This document shows, one piece after another, positions 41,947 through 53,668 of a DNA stretch of 64,000 nucleotides (positions within the stretch are counted from its first letter, which is position 1; each line of letters starts with the position of its first letter). Made by a program: the position numbers and the translations under genes. A model generated the notes under the pieces. That model saw nothing but the letters and a program-made list of their open reading frames with translations, ran no database searches and had not been told where the DNA came from. This stretch comes from Acidobacteria bacterium Ga0077522 (GTDB lineage Bacteria; Acidobacteriota; Vicinamibacteria; Vicinamibacterales; Vicinamibacteraceae). Location of the stretch: NCBI GenBank assembly GCA_001464065.1, contig LNDN01000005.1, forward strand, positions 19,366 to 83,365. Reading direction: 5' to 3'.

Positions 41947-41975
41947 AGTCTACACAGATGAACTCCTTCCGTCAA
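41947..41975 (-). promoter_or_regulatory. Sigma-70 promoter of the regulator-ahcY unit
   Basis: On the minus strand TTGACG (41970-41975), exactly 17 bp, then TAGACT (41947-41952). The start would fall near 41940, giving an 11-nt leader with GAGGG before the ATG at 41929. An imperfect dyad TTCATCC/GGATTGAA (41925-41947) with a central ATCCGGAT overlaps the start site and is a candidate autoregulatory operator. Confidence 0.7.
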
Positions 41976-41993
41976 GCCGGATGAACACACGAA

Positions 41994-42022
41994 CGGCCGG
42001 AGGGCACCGCGCCCCCCGGCCG
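41994..42022. terminator. Strong hairpin after metH
   Basis: CGGCCGG and CCGGCCG arms, extended by GGG/CCC after a single mismatch, with a 7-nt loop. It lies between the metH stop and the promoter of the next regulator gene. No T tract follows on the minus strand, so factor-independent termination would depend on the stem. Confidence 0.5.
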
Positions 42023-42091
42023 TCGAGACGGCGTCGAGCGCGCGCCGCGTCAGCGGCGGCGCCGGAACCGGCACACTGCGGTCACGCGCCT

Positions 42092-45777
<3,686 letters not shown>

Positions 45778-45781
<4 letters not shown>

Positions 45782-46758
45782 CGCACACTCCCCCGCGCCG
45801 ACGATGCGGCGCCCGTCCTGCCGCGCAGCACGCCGCCGGCCTTGCGGCCGCTCGCCACGAGCACGGTGAACGGATCTCCCTTCAGGCGCGCGCCGACCTC
45901 CACGCGCACATCCTCGAGGCCGGCCCGGAACAGCCAGTCCTCGAGCGAATCATCGCGGAACCCCAGCCAGCGGTCCCCCAGGCGCTCGCGCACCCAGTCC
46001 TGCCCATGCGCGCGCAGCTCGAGCACCAGCACCGTGCCGCCCGGCTTGAGGGCGCGGACGGCCTCGCACAGCGCCGCCTCCGGTTTCGGGACGTGGTGGA
46101 GCGCCTGCGACAGCAGGACGACGTCCACCGACGCGTCCTCGAGCGGCAGCGCCTCGATGCGGCCTTCCCGCCAGACGATGTTGGACACGCCGCGCTTGCG
46201 CGCGAGCTGGCGCGCACGCTTGAGTACGTCGCGCGAGCTGTCGATGGCGATGACCTGCTCGGCCCAGCGGGCCGCTTCCATGGCGAGGTAGCCCTCGCCG
46301 CAGCCGGCATCAGCCACGATGAGCGACGGCAACAGATGGCCGAGCGCCCGGCTCCAGGCGGCCCAGCTGCGACCGGGGACCAGTTGCCCCGCGTTGCTGC
46401 CGTGCGCCTGGAAGTCCTCCTTGCGCAGCCGCAACACCTCGAGCAACCGCGCATCGTCGGCGCGCAGTTCGGGGTCCTCGTCGGCGGCCGGGAGCGACGC
46501 GTCCAGCGCCTCCCACATCGGCCGGGCCAGGCCAGCCCCATCGGGACGCAGCGAGTAATAGGCGAACCCACCCTCGCGACGCTCTTCGACCAGCCCGCTC
46601 TTGCGCAGCAGGCCGAGGTGTCGCGAGACCCCTGACTGGGCGATGCCGAGGATGGCCGTCAACTCCTTGACGTTGAGCTGCTCCCTGCCGAGCAGTCGAA
46701 TCAGACGAAGACGGACGTCATCGCCAAGCAGCCGACAGAAGGCGGATAGATCCTTCAC
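45778..46758 (-). CDS. ArsR-type regulator fused to SAM-dependent methyltransferase domain (SahR-like), copy 2
   Basis: 326 aa from a GTG at 46758. A longer frame exists, but its TTG would coincide with the -35 box, so the GTG is preferred. Residues 1-80 are the winged helix ([22 protein letters not shown], recognition helix [15 protein letters not shown], wing [10 protein letters not shown]). Residues about 125-310 are a methyltransferase Rossmann fold with [20 protein letters not shown] and [18 protein letters not shown]. It is related to, but clearly diverged from, the regulator at 40958. Cotranscribed with metH by ATGA overlap. Probable role: control of methionine/SAM recycling according to S-adenosylhomocysteine or SAM; alternatively a true methyltransferase. 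Confidence 0.85.
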
Positions 46759-46765
46759 ATACGCA

Positions 46766-46794
46766 AATCTACATGCATTGATGTCTCGTGGCAA
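46766..46794 (-). promoter_or_regulatory. Sigma-70 promoter of the regulator-metH operon, leaderless
   Basis: Minus strand TTGCCA (46789-46794), 17-bp spacer, TAGATT (46766-46771). The start is predicted at 46759, one base before the GTG of the regulator, so the mRNA would lack a leader. The spacer contains ACATCAATGCATGTAGAT with a central ATGCAT palindrome, and shares TCAAT...AT..AGA with the sequence at the start site of the 41929 gene. It is a candidate shared operator. Confidence 0.7.
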
Positions 46795-46822
46795 TCCGGA
46801 ACGTCATGCCCCCGGCCGCTGA

Positions 46823-46861
46823 CTGCCGGACAAGTCCGGCAGCTACGGACTACGGACTACG
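46823..46861. repeat. CTGCCGGAC palindrome plus tandem CTACGGA units
   Basis: Nine-base arms CTGCCGGAC / GTCCGGCAG around AA (46823-46842), followed by a tandem CTACGGA run (CTACGGACTACGGACTACG, 46843-46861) that runs into the last codon of the response-regulator gene. The tandem part resembles ACTTCGG repeats at 18774-18812. Confidence 0.55.
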
Positions 46862-47606
46862 AACGTCCCAGGGCGTCGGTCAGCCGCTGGTGGCCGGAGC
46901 GGCTCACCGGCAGGCGGGTGCCGTCGCGCAACACGGCCACGCGCCGGTCCTTCCCCTCGAGCTCGACCTGCGCGAGGTACGCCAGGTTGATCAGCCACGA
47001 CCGATGGACCCGAACGAAGCGGCCCGGATCGAGCTGGGCCTCGAGACTGCTGATGGGCTGCTCCTTCAGCAGGTTGCGTCCCTGTGTGTGCAGCAGCACG
47101 TAGTCGTCCTGGGCCTGGGCGTACTCGAGGGTGCCCACGGGCACGATGAACACCTTGCCGGCGTCGCGCACGAGGATGCGCTCCACGCGGACGGCGCGCA
47201 GCGCGTCCCGAAGCTGATCGACGGGCGAGGCCGCAGGTGCCAGCCGCCGCTGACGGGCCCGCTCGATCGCGTCGCTGAGGCGTTGCTGACTGAAGGGCTT
47301 GAGCAGGTAGTCGACGGCGTGGACTTCGAAGGCCTTCAGTGCGAACTCGTCATGCGCGGTGGCGAAGATGACGGCGGGGCCCGGCCCAATCAGATCGAGG
47401 ACGTCGAAGCCAGACAGTCGCGGCATCTGGACGTCGAGCAGGAGCACGTCGGGCATCGCCTCACTCACGGCCTTGACGGCCTCGTAGCCATTGGCGCACT
47501 GGCCCGCGACCTCGACGCCGTCGCACCCCGCCAGGTACTCCACGGCCACCTGGCGCGCCAGCGCCTCGTCGTCCACCACCAGCACGCGGAGCGGGCGTCC
47601 GGTCAT
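46857..47606 (-). CDS. LytTR-family response regulator
   Basis: 249 aa. The receiver domain (1-120) has Asp12/Asp13 in VVDDE, phosphoacceptor Asp58 in LLLDVQMP, and Lys in YLLKPFS. The LytTR DNA-binding domain (about 145-249) shows ILVRDAGKVFIVPVGTLEYA, RNLLKEQPISSLEAQL, FVRVHRSWLIN and a C-terminal PVSRSGHQRL. LytTR regulators bind paired 9-bp imperfect repeats and often control cell-envelope or virulence genes. Its ATG overlaps the histidine-kinase stop (ATGA), so the two form a cognate pair. Last gene of a five-gene membrane/sensing operon. Confidence 0.93.
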   Translation of the reverse strand: MTGRPLRVLVVDDEALARQVAVEYLAGCDGVEVAGQCANGYEAVKAVSEAMPDVLLLDVQMPRLSGFDVLDLIGPGPAVIFATAHDEFALKAFEVHAVDYLLKPFSQQRLSDAIERARQRRLAPAASPVDQLRDALRAVRVERILVRDAGKVFIVPVGTLEYAQAQDDYVLLHTQGRNLLKEQPISSLEAQLDPGRFVRVHRSWLINLAYLAQVELEGKDRRVAVLRDGTRLPVSRSGHQRLTDALGRS

Positions 47607-48673
47607 GGGCCGGTCTCCTCCGGCCGCGACGCGGCCTCGTCACAGGGGTACGTCATGGTCACGGTGAACCGGTCGCCGTCCGCGCGCGCCTCGAAGGTGG
47701 CCGTCGAGCCGTAGTAGGTCGCCAGACGGTCGCGCACGTTGCGCACACCGGTGCCCGTGCCCACCCGCGGCTGCGCCTCCGGATCGAAGGCGTTGACGAC
47801 GGCGACGTGGCAACGGCGCCCGTCGTGACGCGCCGCAATCGACACCTCCCCGGCCTCGAGCAGACCCGCCACGCCATGCTTGATGGCGTTCTCGACCAGT
47901 GGCTGTAACAGCAGCGGGGGCACGCGACTCGCGCCTGCCGCCTGTTCGACATCGATCCGCACCTGCAGGCGATCGCCGAACCGGACCTGCTCGATCGACA
48001 GATACCGCGCCATGAGATCGATCTCCTCCTGCAGCGTCACGGCGCGGAGCCCACCCAGCTGCACGCTGTGCCTGAGGAACTCGCCCAGCGCGATCGCCAT
48101 GTCGCGCGCGGCGGCCGGACGCGAACCCGCCAGCGCCCCGATGGAGTGCAGGCTGTTGAACAGGAAGTGCGGATTGACCTGCGCCCGCAAGGCACGCAGC
48201 TCCGCCTCGCGCGCCAGCACGGCCGACTCCAGCGCCTGCCGACGCGCCGCCTCCTGGGCCTCGAGCGCCAGGAACACGTAATGCAACGCCGACGACAACA
48301 GGAACAGGAGGACCCCGCCGGCAAACAGCAGCAGCGTCGCGTCGCGCGGCCAGTCGGCGACACCACCCACCAGCGTGGCCCACCACTGCGCCAGGGTGAC
48401 CCACACGGTGCTGGTCAGGCCTGCCGCGGCGGCATGCGCGAGGAGGACTCGGCCGACGGTCCCCGCACCGAGGACCGGAAAGGCCCGGCAGACGTACCAC
48501 GCCGCGAGGCACACCACGCCGTACGCCAGGCAGAGCGGCACCGCCGAGACCATGGCCGACGACCAAGGCCAGCCGCCGCGGACGGCCAGGCCGAGGCTGG
48601 CCGCCAGCCCGAGGGCCAGCCACAGCGCGAGATAGACGATCAGGCCGGCGAGCCGGCCGAGCAGCGGGTGCAC
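47603..48673 (-). CDS. LytS/YehU-type membrane sensor histidine kinase
   Basis: 356 aa. About four to five membrane helices fill residues 8-140 with no large extracellular domain, so it probably senses something in or at the membrane. A short coiled coil leads to the His_kinase domain (PF06580) with phosphoacceptor His169 in RAQVNPHFLFNSLHSIGAL. The HATPase part follows: LLLQPLVENAIKHGVAG (N box) and TGTGVRNVRDRLATYYG (G box). It is coupled to the LytTR regulator downstream. Four bases separate it from the LiaF-like gene upstream, suggesting that this membrane protein modulates the kinase. Confidence 0.92.
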   Translation of the reverse strand: MHPLLGRLAGLIVYLALWLALGLAASLGLAVRGGWPWSSAMVSAVPLCLAYGVVCLAAWYVCRAFPVLGAGTVGRVLLAHAAAAGLTSTVWVTLAQWWATLVGGVADWPRDATLLLFAGGVLLFLLSSALHYVFLALEAQEAARRQALESAVLAREAELRALRAQVNPHFLFNSLHSIGALAGSRPAAARDMAIALGEFLRHSVQLGGLRAVTLQEEIDLMARYLSIEQVRFGDRLQVRIDVEQAAGASRVPPLLLQPLVENAIKHGVAGLLEAGEVSIAARHDGRRCHVAVVNAFDPEAQPRVGTGTGVRNVRDRLATYYGSTATFEARADGDRFTVTMTYPCDEAASRPEETGP

Positions 48674-48677
48674 GGGG

Positions 48678-49367
48678 TCAGTTCTTGATCTCGACGCCGC
48701 CCATCAGGGCCAGGCCGCGGATGACGAGGCGCTTCTCGGTGGCGACCGACGGCGGCCGCGTGTTGTCGACGAATCCGGCGAGCAGCGGCGTCCCCTGCAG
48801 GTCGACCGTCCAGTCCTCCGGGACCCGCAACTCGATGCCGCCCCACATGACGAAGACGTCGATGGTGGCGGGCGCGCGCATGGTCGCCTGGCGAAGGTCG
48901 ATCTCGCACCCGCCCATCACGACCGCGAGGTCCCCGCCGCGAAAGTTCTGCGCATTGCTGGTGCGCTCGAACCCCGCCATGATCGCGAGCGTCGAGATCA
49001 CGTCGGAGCCATCGGGCGGAGGCGGCACGTCGGGCTTGCCGAACAGGCCGCGCACGATGAACCACCCCCCGGCGCCGATGAGCAGCAGCGCGACCATGTC
49101 GGCCGGCCCCGGCGACCAGTAGCCGAGGGCCTTGGCCAGCTGGCTGCCGCCAAAGAGGGTCAGCACCACACCGAACGCCCGGTCGCCGCGCCCACCGCCC
49201 CCGACCAGCTTGAACAGCCCGACGCCCAGGGGCACGGCCGGCCAGTAGCGCCCGTAGTGCCGGAGATTGACCAGGTCGAGGTTGTGGGCAAACAGCAGCG
49301 CCCCGAACAGCAGGAGCACCAGGCCGCCCACGGCCTGCGACAGCGACCCACGACTCCGGCGTCTCAT
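48678..49367 (-). CDS. LiaF-like membrane protein (DUF5668 plus LiaF C-terminal domain)
   Basis: 229 aa. Four hydrophobic segments in residues 10-110 (AVGGLVLLLFGALLFAHNL, YWPAVPLGVGLFKL, AFGVVLTLFGGSQLA, MVALLLIGAGGWFIVRGLF) and then a soluble beta-rich domain: VISTLAIMAGFERTS, FRGGDLAVVMGGCEIDLRQA, VFVMWGGIELRVPEDW and a final LALMGGVEIKN. The repeated MGG.E motifs are diagnostic of the LiaF C-terminal domain. In Firmicutes LiaF inhibits the LiaRS envelope-stress kinase. Here it sits beside a LytS/LytTR pair instead of LiaS/LiaR. Coupled to both flanking genes. Confidence 0.88.
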   Translation of the reverse strand: MRRRSRGSLSQAVGGLVLLLFGALLFAHNLDLVNLRHYGRYWPAVPLGVGLFKLVGGGGRGDRAFGVVLTLFGGSQLAKALGYWSPGPADMVALLLIGAGGWFIVRGLFGKPDVPPPPDGSDVISTLAIMAGFERTSNAQNFRGGDLAVVMGGCEIDLRQATMRAPATIDVFVMWGGIELRVPEDWTVDLQGTPLLAGFVDNTRPPSVATEKRLVIRGLALMGGVEIKN

Positions 49368-49714
49368 GCGACCTCCCTGTCGCGCGTGAGCGCCAGGTAC
49401 AGCAGACGGGCACCCGCCGCCAGCGACGCGAGGGCGAGCGCGGCGGTCCAGCTCGGTTCCAGGTAGCCAAGGTTCACGAGAATCAGCACGGCTCCCGTCA
49501 TGAGCCAGCCCAGGCCGGCGAGCAGGCTGCGGTCCGTCCCGTCACTGGTGAACCGGTGCACCGCAGGGAACAGGAAGCCGAGCGGCCACCAGGCCCGTGA
49601 CTGTTCGAAGGTGAACCAGCCGCGCAGGGCGGCCCACAGGCACGCCCCGCTCAGCACGAACAGCACCCCGGTTGCGACGGTGTGCAGACGACTGCCCGTC
49701 CCGGTGCCGCTCAT
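49364..49714 (-). CDS. Small four-helix membrane protein (DUF5668-like)
   Basis: 116 aa from an ATG at 49714 that overlaps the stop of the preceding small gene (ATGA). Four predicted membrane helices: TVATGVLFVLSGACLWAALRG, AWWPLGFLFPAVHRF, LLAGLGWLMTGAVLILVNLG and AALALASLAAGARLLYLAL. The WWPLGFLF and GWLMTGAVLILVNLGY motifs resemble the membrane half of the LiaF-like protein next door, as if it were a LiaF paralogue lacking the soluble domain. Its stop overlaps the LiaF-like start. Probably part of the same membrane sensing complex; function inferred from context only. Confidence 0.7.
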   Translation of the reverse strand: MSGTGTGSRLHTVATGVLFVLSGACLWAALRGWFTFEQSRAWWPLGFLFPAVHRFTSDGTDRSLLAGLGWLMTGAVLILVNLGYLEPSWTAALALASLAAGARLLYLALTRDREVA

Positions 49715-49908
49715 CGCACAGTCCTTCCTGCCAGACGGTGCCGCATCGCCACCACGAGGGTGGTCGTGCCCTGCTGCACCACCGCCGGCACGGCACCCAC
49801 ACCATCCCGTTCGAGTCTGGTCATGGTCTGTGCCGGGTGCGCGAGCAGGGCCACCACCAGGGCCACCACGGTCCACAGCGCCAGCACGCCCGCGAGCAAC
49901 GCGGTCAT
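49711..49908 (-). CDS. Small single-pass membrane protein, first gene of the LytTR operon
   Basis: 65 aa from the ATG at 49908; starts further upstream (49983 or 50007) are open but would run through a strong hairpin. One membrane helix (LLAGVLALWTVVALVVALLA) followed by a 40-residue cytosolic or periplasmic tail with several Arg. The stop overlaps the next start as ATGA, the best evidence that the frame is translated. No family recognised. It could be a modulator of the kinase or of the LiaF-like protein. Confidence 0.45.
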   Translation of the reverse strand: MTALLAGVLALWTVVALVVALLAHPAQTMTRLERDGVGAVPAVVQQGTTTLVVAMRHRLAGRTVR

Positions 49909-49986
49909 GACACCCGCGTGCGCGGCGCTTCCGCTCCATCGCGTCCTGCCCGGCCATCCGTTGCGCTCACTGCCCCATACCATGGT

Positions 49987-50014
49987 CGTCACCGTTCTAG
50001 CTCCCACGGTGACG
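49987..50014. promoter_or_regulatory. Inverted repeat before the LiaF/LytTR operon
   Basis: Perfect 9-bp arms CGTCACCGT / ACGGTGACG around a 10-bp spacer. It lies about 80 bp upstream of the first gene of the operon. The spacing suits either an RNA stem in the leader or a dimeric operator; LytTR proteins normally bind direct repeats, so autoregulation by this site is uncertain. Confidence 0.5.
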
Positions 50015-50103
50015 ATACGAAGGCGCCGTCCCTGACGCCATCCGGTTCCGGCGAGTGCCGCGGCTACGTCGGCGAGTGACGCCGGACCGCTTCACGACGG
50101 CCG

Positions 50104-51135
50104 TCAGACCTCGCCGTCGGCGTAACGCGCCTTGATCGCCGGCAAGAGGTACTCGCTGAAGGCGCGGTCGAAGTCGTACGCCGGTGCGAACCCCCAGTCG
50201 GCCCGCGCCGCCGAGTCATCCACGTCGGCAGGCCAGCTGTCGACGATGCCCTGGCGCTTGGTGTCGACCTCGAAGCCGATCTCGGCGCCGGGAAACGCCG
50301 CCAGCACCCGTGCCCGGATCTCCTCGGCCGACGGGTTGAAGGCACCGACGTTGTAGGCCGTGCGGGTCAGCTCCCACCGCGGCGCCGCCGCGAGCTTGAG
50401 CAGCGCCTCGACGGCGTCGGGCATGGCCATGAACGGAATCCGGGTATCCGGACGCACGAAGCAGTCGTACGCCTCACCACGGGCCGCCGCGTGCAGCATC
50501 TCCGGCGCGTAGTCGGACGTGCCCCCCGATGGCAGCGTCGCGGCCGAGATCAGCCCGGGAAACCGCAGCGCCCGGAAGTCGACGCGGCTGGCCGCCGGGG
50601 CCGCCGACAACTGCTTGTAGTGCCGGGCGTAGTAGGTGCCGAGCAACTCGCAGTACAGCTTGTTGCAGCCGTACATGGTCGTCGGCGACGTGTGCTGGTC
50701 TTCCTGCACCCGTCCTGCCGCCGCCCGGGTCTCGGCATCGGGCAGGCCGTAGGCCGCGATGCTCGACGGGTAGACGAAGACGACCGGTCGGCCGTGAGAC
50801 TCGCCTTCCTTCTGGGCGAACTCGAGCAGCGTCAGCATGCCCTCGACGTTGACCTGGTGCGCCATGACCGGGGTGAACTCGGAGCGGGTCGACAGCAGCG
50901 CCGCGAGATGGAACACCAGATCGATCTCGAACTCGGCCAGGATGCGCTCGAGCAGGGCCGTGTCGAGGATCGACCCCGTGAACTCGCGGGTCACCATCTT
51001 GCCGATCTCGGGGTCGAGTCGGGTCAGGTCGAGCGTGACGATGCGTTGACGGCCGGAGGCGGCGAGCCGGGTGATCAGGCCATGGCCGATCTCCCCGCCC
51101 GCCCCGGTGATGAGGACGACAGGCTTGCGCAACAT
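50104..51135 (-). CDS. NAD-dependent epimerase/dehydratase, short-chain L-threonine dehydrogenase-like
   Basis: 343 aa extended SDR. The NAD-binding motif is VVLITGAGGEIGHGLI at residues 6-21. The catalytic Tyr/Lys pair occurs in TTMYGCNKLYCELLG, and the preceding Ser is in VYPSSIAAYGLPD. The sequence pattern HQVNVEGMLTLLEFA and the SSIAAYG block are closest to the SDR-type L-threonine 3-dehydrogenases and to nucleotide-sugar epimerases. The first would oxidise threonine to 2-amino-3-ketobutyrate. No glycine C-acetyltransferase gene is adjacent, so the substrate is open. It starts 10 bases after pepF and is probably cotranscribed. Confidence 0.8.
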   Translation of the reverse strand: MLRKPVVLITGAGGEIGHGLITRLAASGRQRIVTLDLTRLDPEIGKMVTREFTGSILDTALLERILAEFEIDLVFHLAALLSTRSEFTPVMAHQVNVEGMLTLLEFAQKEGESHGRPVVFVYPSSIAAYGLPDAETRAAAGRVQEDQHTSPTTMYGCNKLYCELLGTYYARHYKQLSAAPAASRVDFRALRFPGLISAATLPSGGTSDYAPEMLHAAARGEAYDCFVRPDTRIPFMAMPDAVEALLKLAAAPRWELTRTAYNVGAFNPSAEEIRARVLAAFPGAEIGFEVDTKRQGIVDSWPADVDDSAARADWGFAPAYDFDRAFSEYLLPAIKARYADGEV

Positions 51136-51145
51136 GGAACGACCT

Positions 51146-53023
51146 TCAGAGGAGCCCGCGGGCCCCGAGGGCCTCTTCGAGCTGGTCCACCAGCGTATCG
51201 AGCAGCGTCGCCACGGCACCGACCGTCGACGGATCCGCCAGGTCGATCCCGGCGCGCTGCAGCAACGTCATCGGGTAGTCGCTGCCACCCGCGGCGAGCA
51301 GGTCCAGGTAGCGGGCGATGGTCTGCTCGCGCACCGCCGCATCGGCATCGCGCAGCCCCACCAGCAGCCGGGCGCTCGACGCGTAACAGGTGGCGTACTG
51401 ATACACGTAGTACGGCGACCCGAAGAAGTGGGGAATGCGGGCCCAGGTCACCCGCGTCAGGGGATCGTAGTCGATGGCGTCGCCGTGGTAGGCGCGCAGC
51501 GTCGCGTCGTACAGGGCACTCAGGACGTCGGCCGTGACCGGCTCGCCCGCTTCGACGAGACGATGGGCCTGCAGTTCCCAGTCGGCGAACATCACCTGCG
51601 TGAAGAAGGTGCCGGTGATGCCGTCGATGGCGTGCTGGAGCAGGACGATGCGTTCGAGCGGGTCGGTGACGTGCGCCAGACGGTGGTCGAGCAGCAGGGC
51701 CTCGCTCAGCGTCGACGGCACCTCGGCGACGAAGATGGTGTAGTCCGAGTACACGAAGGGCTGCCGCTCGTGCGACAGCACCGTGTGCATCGAGTGCCCC
51801 ATCTCGTGCGCCAGCGTGAACGCCGCGTCGAGCGTGTCGTTGTAGTTCATGAGCACGTACGGGTGCACGCCGTAGACGGGCGCCGAGTAGGCGCCGGAGC
51901 GCTTGCCGTCGTTCTCGTAGATGTCCACCCACCGGTTCGCGAAGCCGGCGGCGAGCCGCTGCTGATACTGCGGGCCGAGCGGGGCCACCGACGCGACGAT
52001 CCAGTCCACGACCTGCTGGTAGGGGTAGCGCTCGGTGAAGTCGACCAGGGGGATCGCCCCGTCGTACAGGTGGTAGGTGTCCAGACGCAGCACCTGACGC
52101 CGAAGCCGCTCGTAGCGCTGGAACGATCCGACGTTGGCGCGGGCCGAGGCGATCAGGTTCTCGACGACGGCCACCGGGATGTGGTCGCCGTGCAGTGCGG
52201 CCTCGAGCGTCGAGGCGTAGCCACGCGCCCGCGCCTGGTACCAGTCCCGCTGCAGGACGCCGTTGTAGAGCGCCGCGTACGTGTTGAGCGAGGCTTCGAA
52301 GGCGCCGTGATGCGCTTCGAAGGCGCGGGCGCGATCGGCCTGGACGCGATTGGTCGCCAGCAGCGCGCGGTAGCGCGGGTAGGTGACCTGCACCGCTTCA
52401 CCGGTGCTCAGCTCGATGGTCGGAAACCGCATGTCCGCCGTCGACAACGCCTCATAGGCATCGTCGGGGACGCGCGTGAGCTGTGCGGCGAGCGAGAGCA
52501 GGTGCTCGCCCTTCTCGTCGAGGACGTGCTCCTGCTGGCGAAACAGGTTCTCGATCATGAAGCGGTAGACGGCCAGGCCGGCGTCGGCGTCCATCCAGCC
52601 CCGCAGCGTCTCGAGCGACATGGCCAGCAGCTCGGGATTGAACCAGGCGGTGGACTGGCGCCATTCGGCAAACAGCAGCTGCACCTGCTGCCGACGAGCC
52701 CCGATCTGGTTGTCGCGCTGATCCTCGTCGTGGGCGAGCGAGGCGAAGTACCAGACCTTGTAGGCGAGCTGGCCCATGGCGTCACTCTCGCGCAGCGCCG
52801 CCAGCAAGGCGTCGGGCCCTCCGGCGAGCGTGCCCCGGCGGGCGACGTAGCCCTTGACGCGGCGATCGAGGGCATCGAAGGCCTCCCGCCACGACTCCCA
52901 GGACGGAAAGATGTCGCCGAGATTCCAGCGCTCGCCTTCGGGCACGTCGAGACGCGCGCGCGGCGCGCCCGGAGCGGAGGCGAAGCTGGGGTCGAACAGG
53001 AGGCCGGGCACGTGGGCAGTCAC
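51146..53023 (-). CDS. pepF: Oligoendopeptidase F-like M3 metallopeptidase
   Basis: 625 aa, near the usual 600. A GTG start at 53023 is preferred over the ATG nine bases upstream because a TACGAT hexamer (53031-53036) would start transcription one base before it. The catalytic zinc motif is HEMGH at residues 406-410 within FTLAHEMGHSMHTVLS; the C-terminal DSSARLLVG-like helix and the PYYVYQYATCYASS segment match PepF. It cleaves short peptides in the cytosol. The N-terminal 70 residues are less conserved. It heads a two-gene unit with the threonine-dehydrogenase-like SDR and diverges from the SLOG gene. Confidence 0.92.
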   Translation of the reverse strand: MTAHVPGLLFDPSFASAPGAPRARLDVPEGERWNLGDIFPSWESWREAFDALDRRVKGYVARRGTLAGGPDALLAALRESDAMGQLAYKVWYFASLAHDEDQRDNQIGARRQQVQLLFAEWRQSTAWFNPELLAMSLETLRGWMDADAGLAVYRFMIENLFRQQEHVLDEKGEHLLSLAAQLTRVPDDAYEALSTADMRFPTIELSTGEAVQVTYPRYRALLATNRVQADRARAFEAHHGAFEASLNTYAALYNGVLQRDWYQARARGYASTLEAALHGDHIPVAVVENLIASARANVGSFQRYERLRRQVLRLDTYHLYDGAIPLVDFTERYPYQQVVDWIVASVAPLGPQYQQRLAAGFANRWVDIYENDGKRSGAYSAPVYGVHPYVLMNYNDTLDAAFTLAHEMGHSMHTVLSHERQPFVYSDYTIFVAEVPSTLSEALLLDHRLAHVTDPLERIVLLQHAIDGITGTFFTQVMFADWELQAHRLVEAGEPVTADVLSALYDATLRAYHGDAIDYDPLTRVTWARIPHFFGSPYYVYQYATCYASSARLLVGLRDADAAVREQTIARYLDLLAAGGSDYPMTLLQRAGIDLADPSTVGAVATLLDTLVDQLEEALGARGLL

Positions 53024-53105
53024 GCCGCCCATCGTACCGGAACGGCCTACCGGAACGGGAACGGGCAGGCTACACTGGCCGCGCCATCTTCCGGCGAGGA
53101 GCGAC

Positions 53106-53666
53106 GTGGATCGCAACGACTACATCCTGTTCAGCGGCGGAGCCCCCGGGGCCGAAGCCGCCTTCGGCGCACAAGCGGAGCGGTTCGGCATCGAGGAGGT
53201 GAACTTCGGCTTCGAAGGACACGTCACGGTGCGGACGCGCGGCTTGCGCAATCTCAATCACGAGGAGCTGAAGGCCGGCGACGTCAGCCTGGCGTACGTG
53301 TCGCAGCTGATGAACCGCCGCTACTCGGACACGCCGACGTTCCGCAAGGTGCTGCAGAGCATCTGGTACCAGGTCAACGCCGGCCAGGAGATCTTCGTGG
53401 TCGGTTCGATCCTGCCCGACAACCACGTCAAGGGCGGCACGGGCTGGGGCGCCGAGTTCGCCAAGCTGTGCAACAAGCCGCTGCACGTGTTCGACCAGGA
53501 CCGGAACGGGTGGTTCACGTGGGACGACCGCCAGTGGGTGGCCCGGCCCGACGCCGACCTGCCCCGGATCGCGCACGTGCATTTCACCGGCACGGGCACC
53601 CGCACCCTCACCGAGGCCGGCACCGCCGCCATCGCCGCGCTGTTCGAGCGATCGTTCCCCTCGTGA
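53106..53666 (+). CDS. SLOG-superfamily protein (YpsA/DprA-like Rossmann fold)
   Basis: 186 aa, cytosolic, GTG start with Shine-Dalgarno CGAGGAG (53094-53100). The N-terminus YILFSGGAPGAEAAFGAQAERFGI matches the SGGAxGAD nucleotide-binding turn of SLOG proteins. Downstream NHVKGGTGWGAEFAKLCNKPLHVFDQ and a WFTWDD patch match stand-alone family members. SLOG domains bind nucleotides or nucleotide-derived ligands (LOG, DprA/Smf, TIR-associated sensors). The conserved central QLMNRRYSDTP segment is not one I can assign. Divergent from pepF; its stop overlaps a GTG six bases before the secreted esterase ATG. Role unknown. Confidence 0.7.
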   Translation: MDRNDYILFSGGAPGAEAAFGAQAERFGIEEVNFGFEGHVTVRTRGLRNLNHEELKAGDVSLAYVSQLMNRRYSDTPTFRKVLQSIWYQVNAGQEIFVVGSILPDNHVKGGTGWGAEFAKLCNKPLHVFDQDRNGWFTWDDRQWVARPDADLPRIAHVHFTGTGTRTLTEAGTAAIAALFERSFPS

Positions 53667-53668
53667 CC

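Noticed and set aside
46759..46800. Cobalamin riboswitch upstream of the metH operon
   Set aside because: The promoter places the transcription start at the first codon, leaving no leader for a B12 box.
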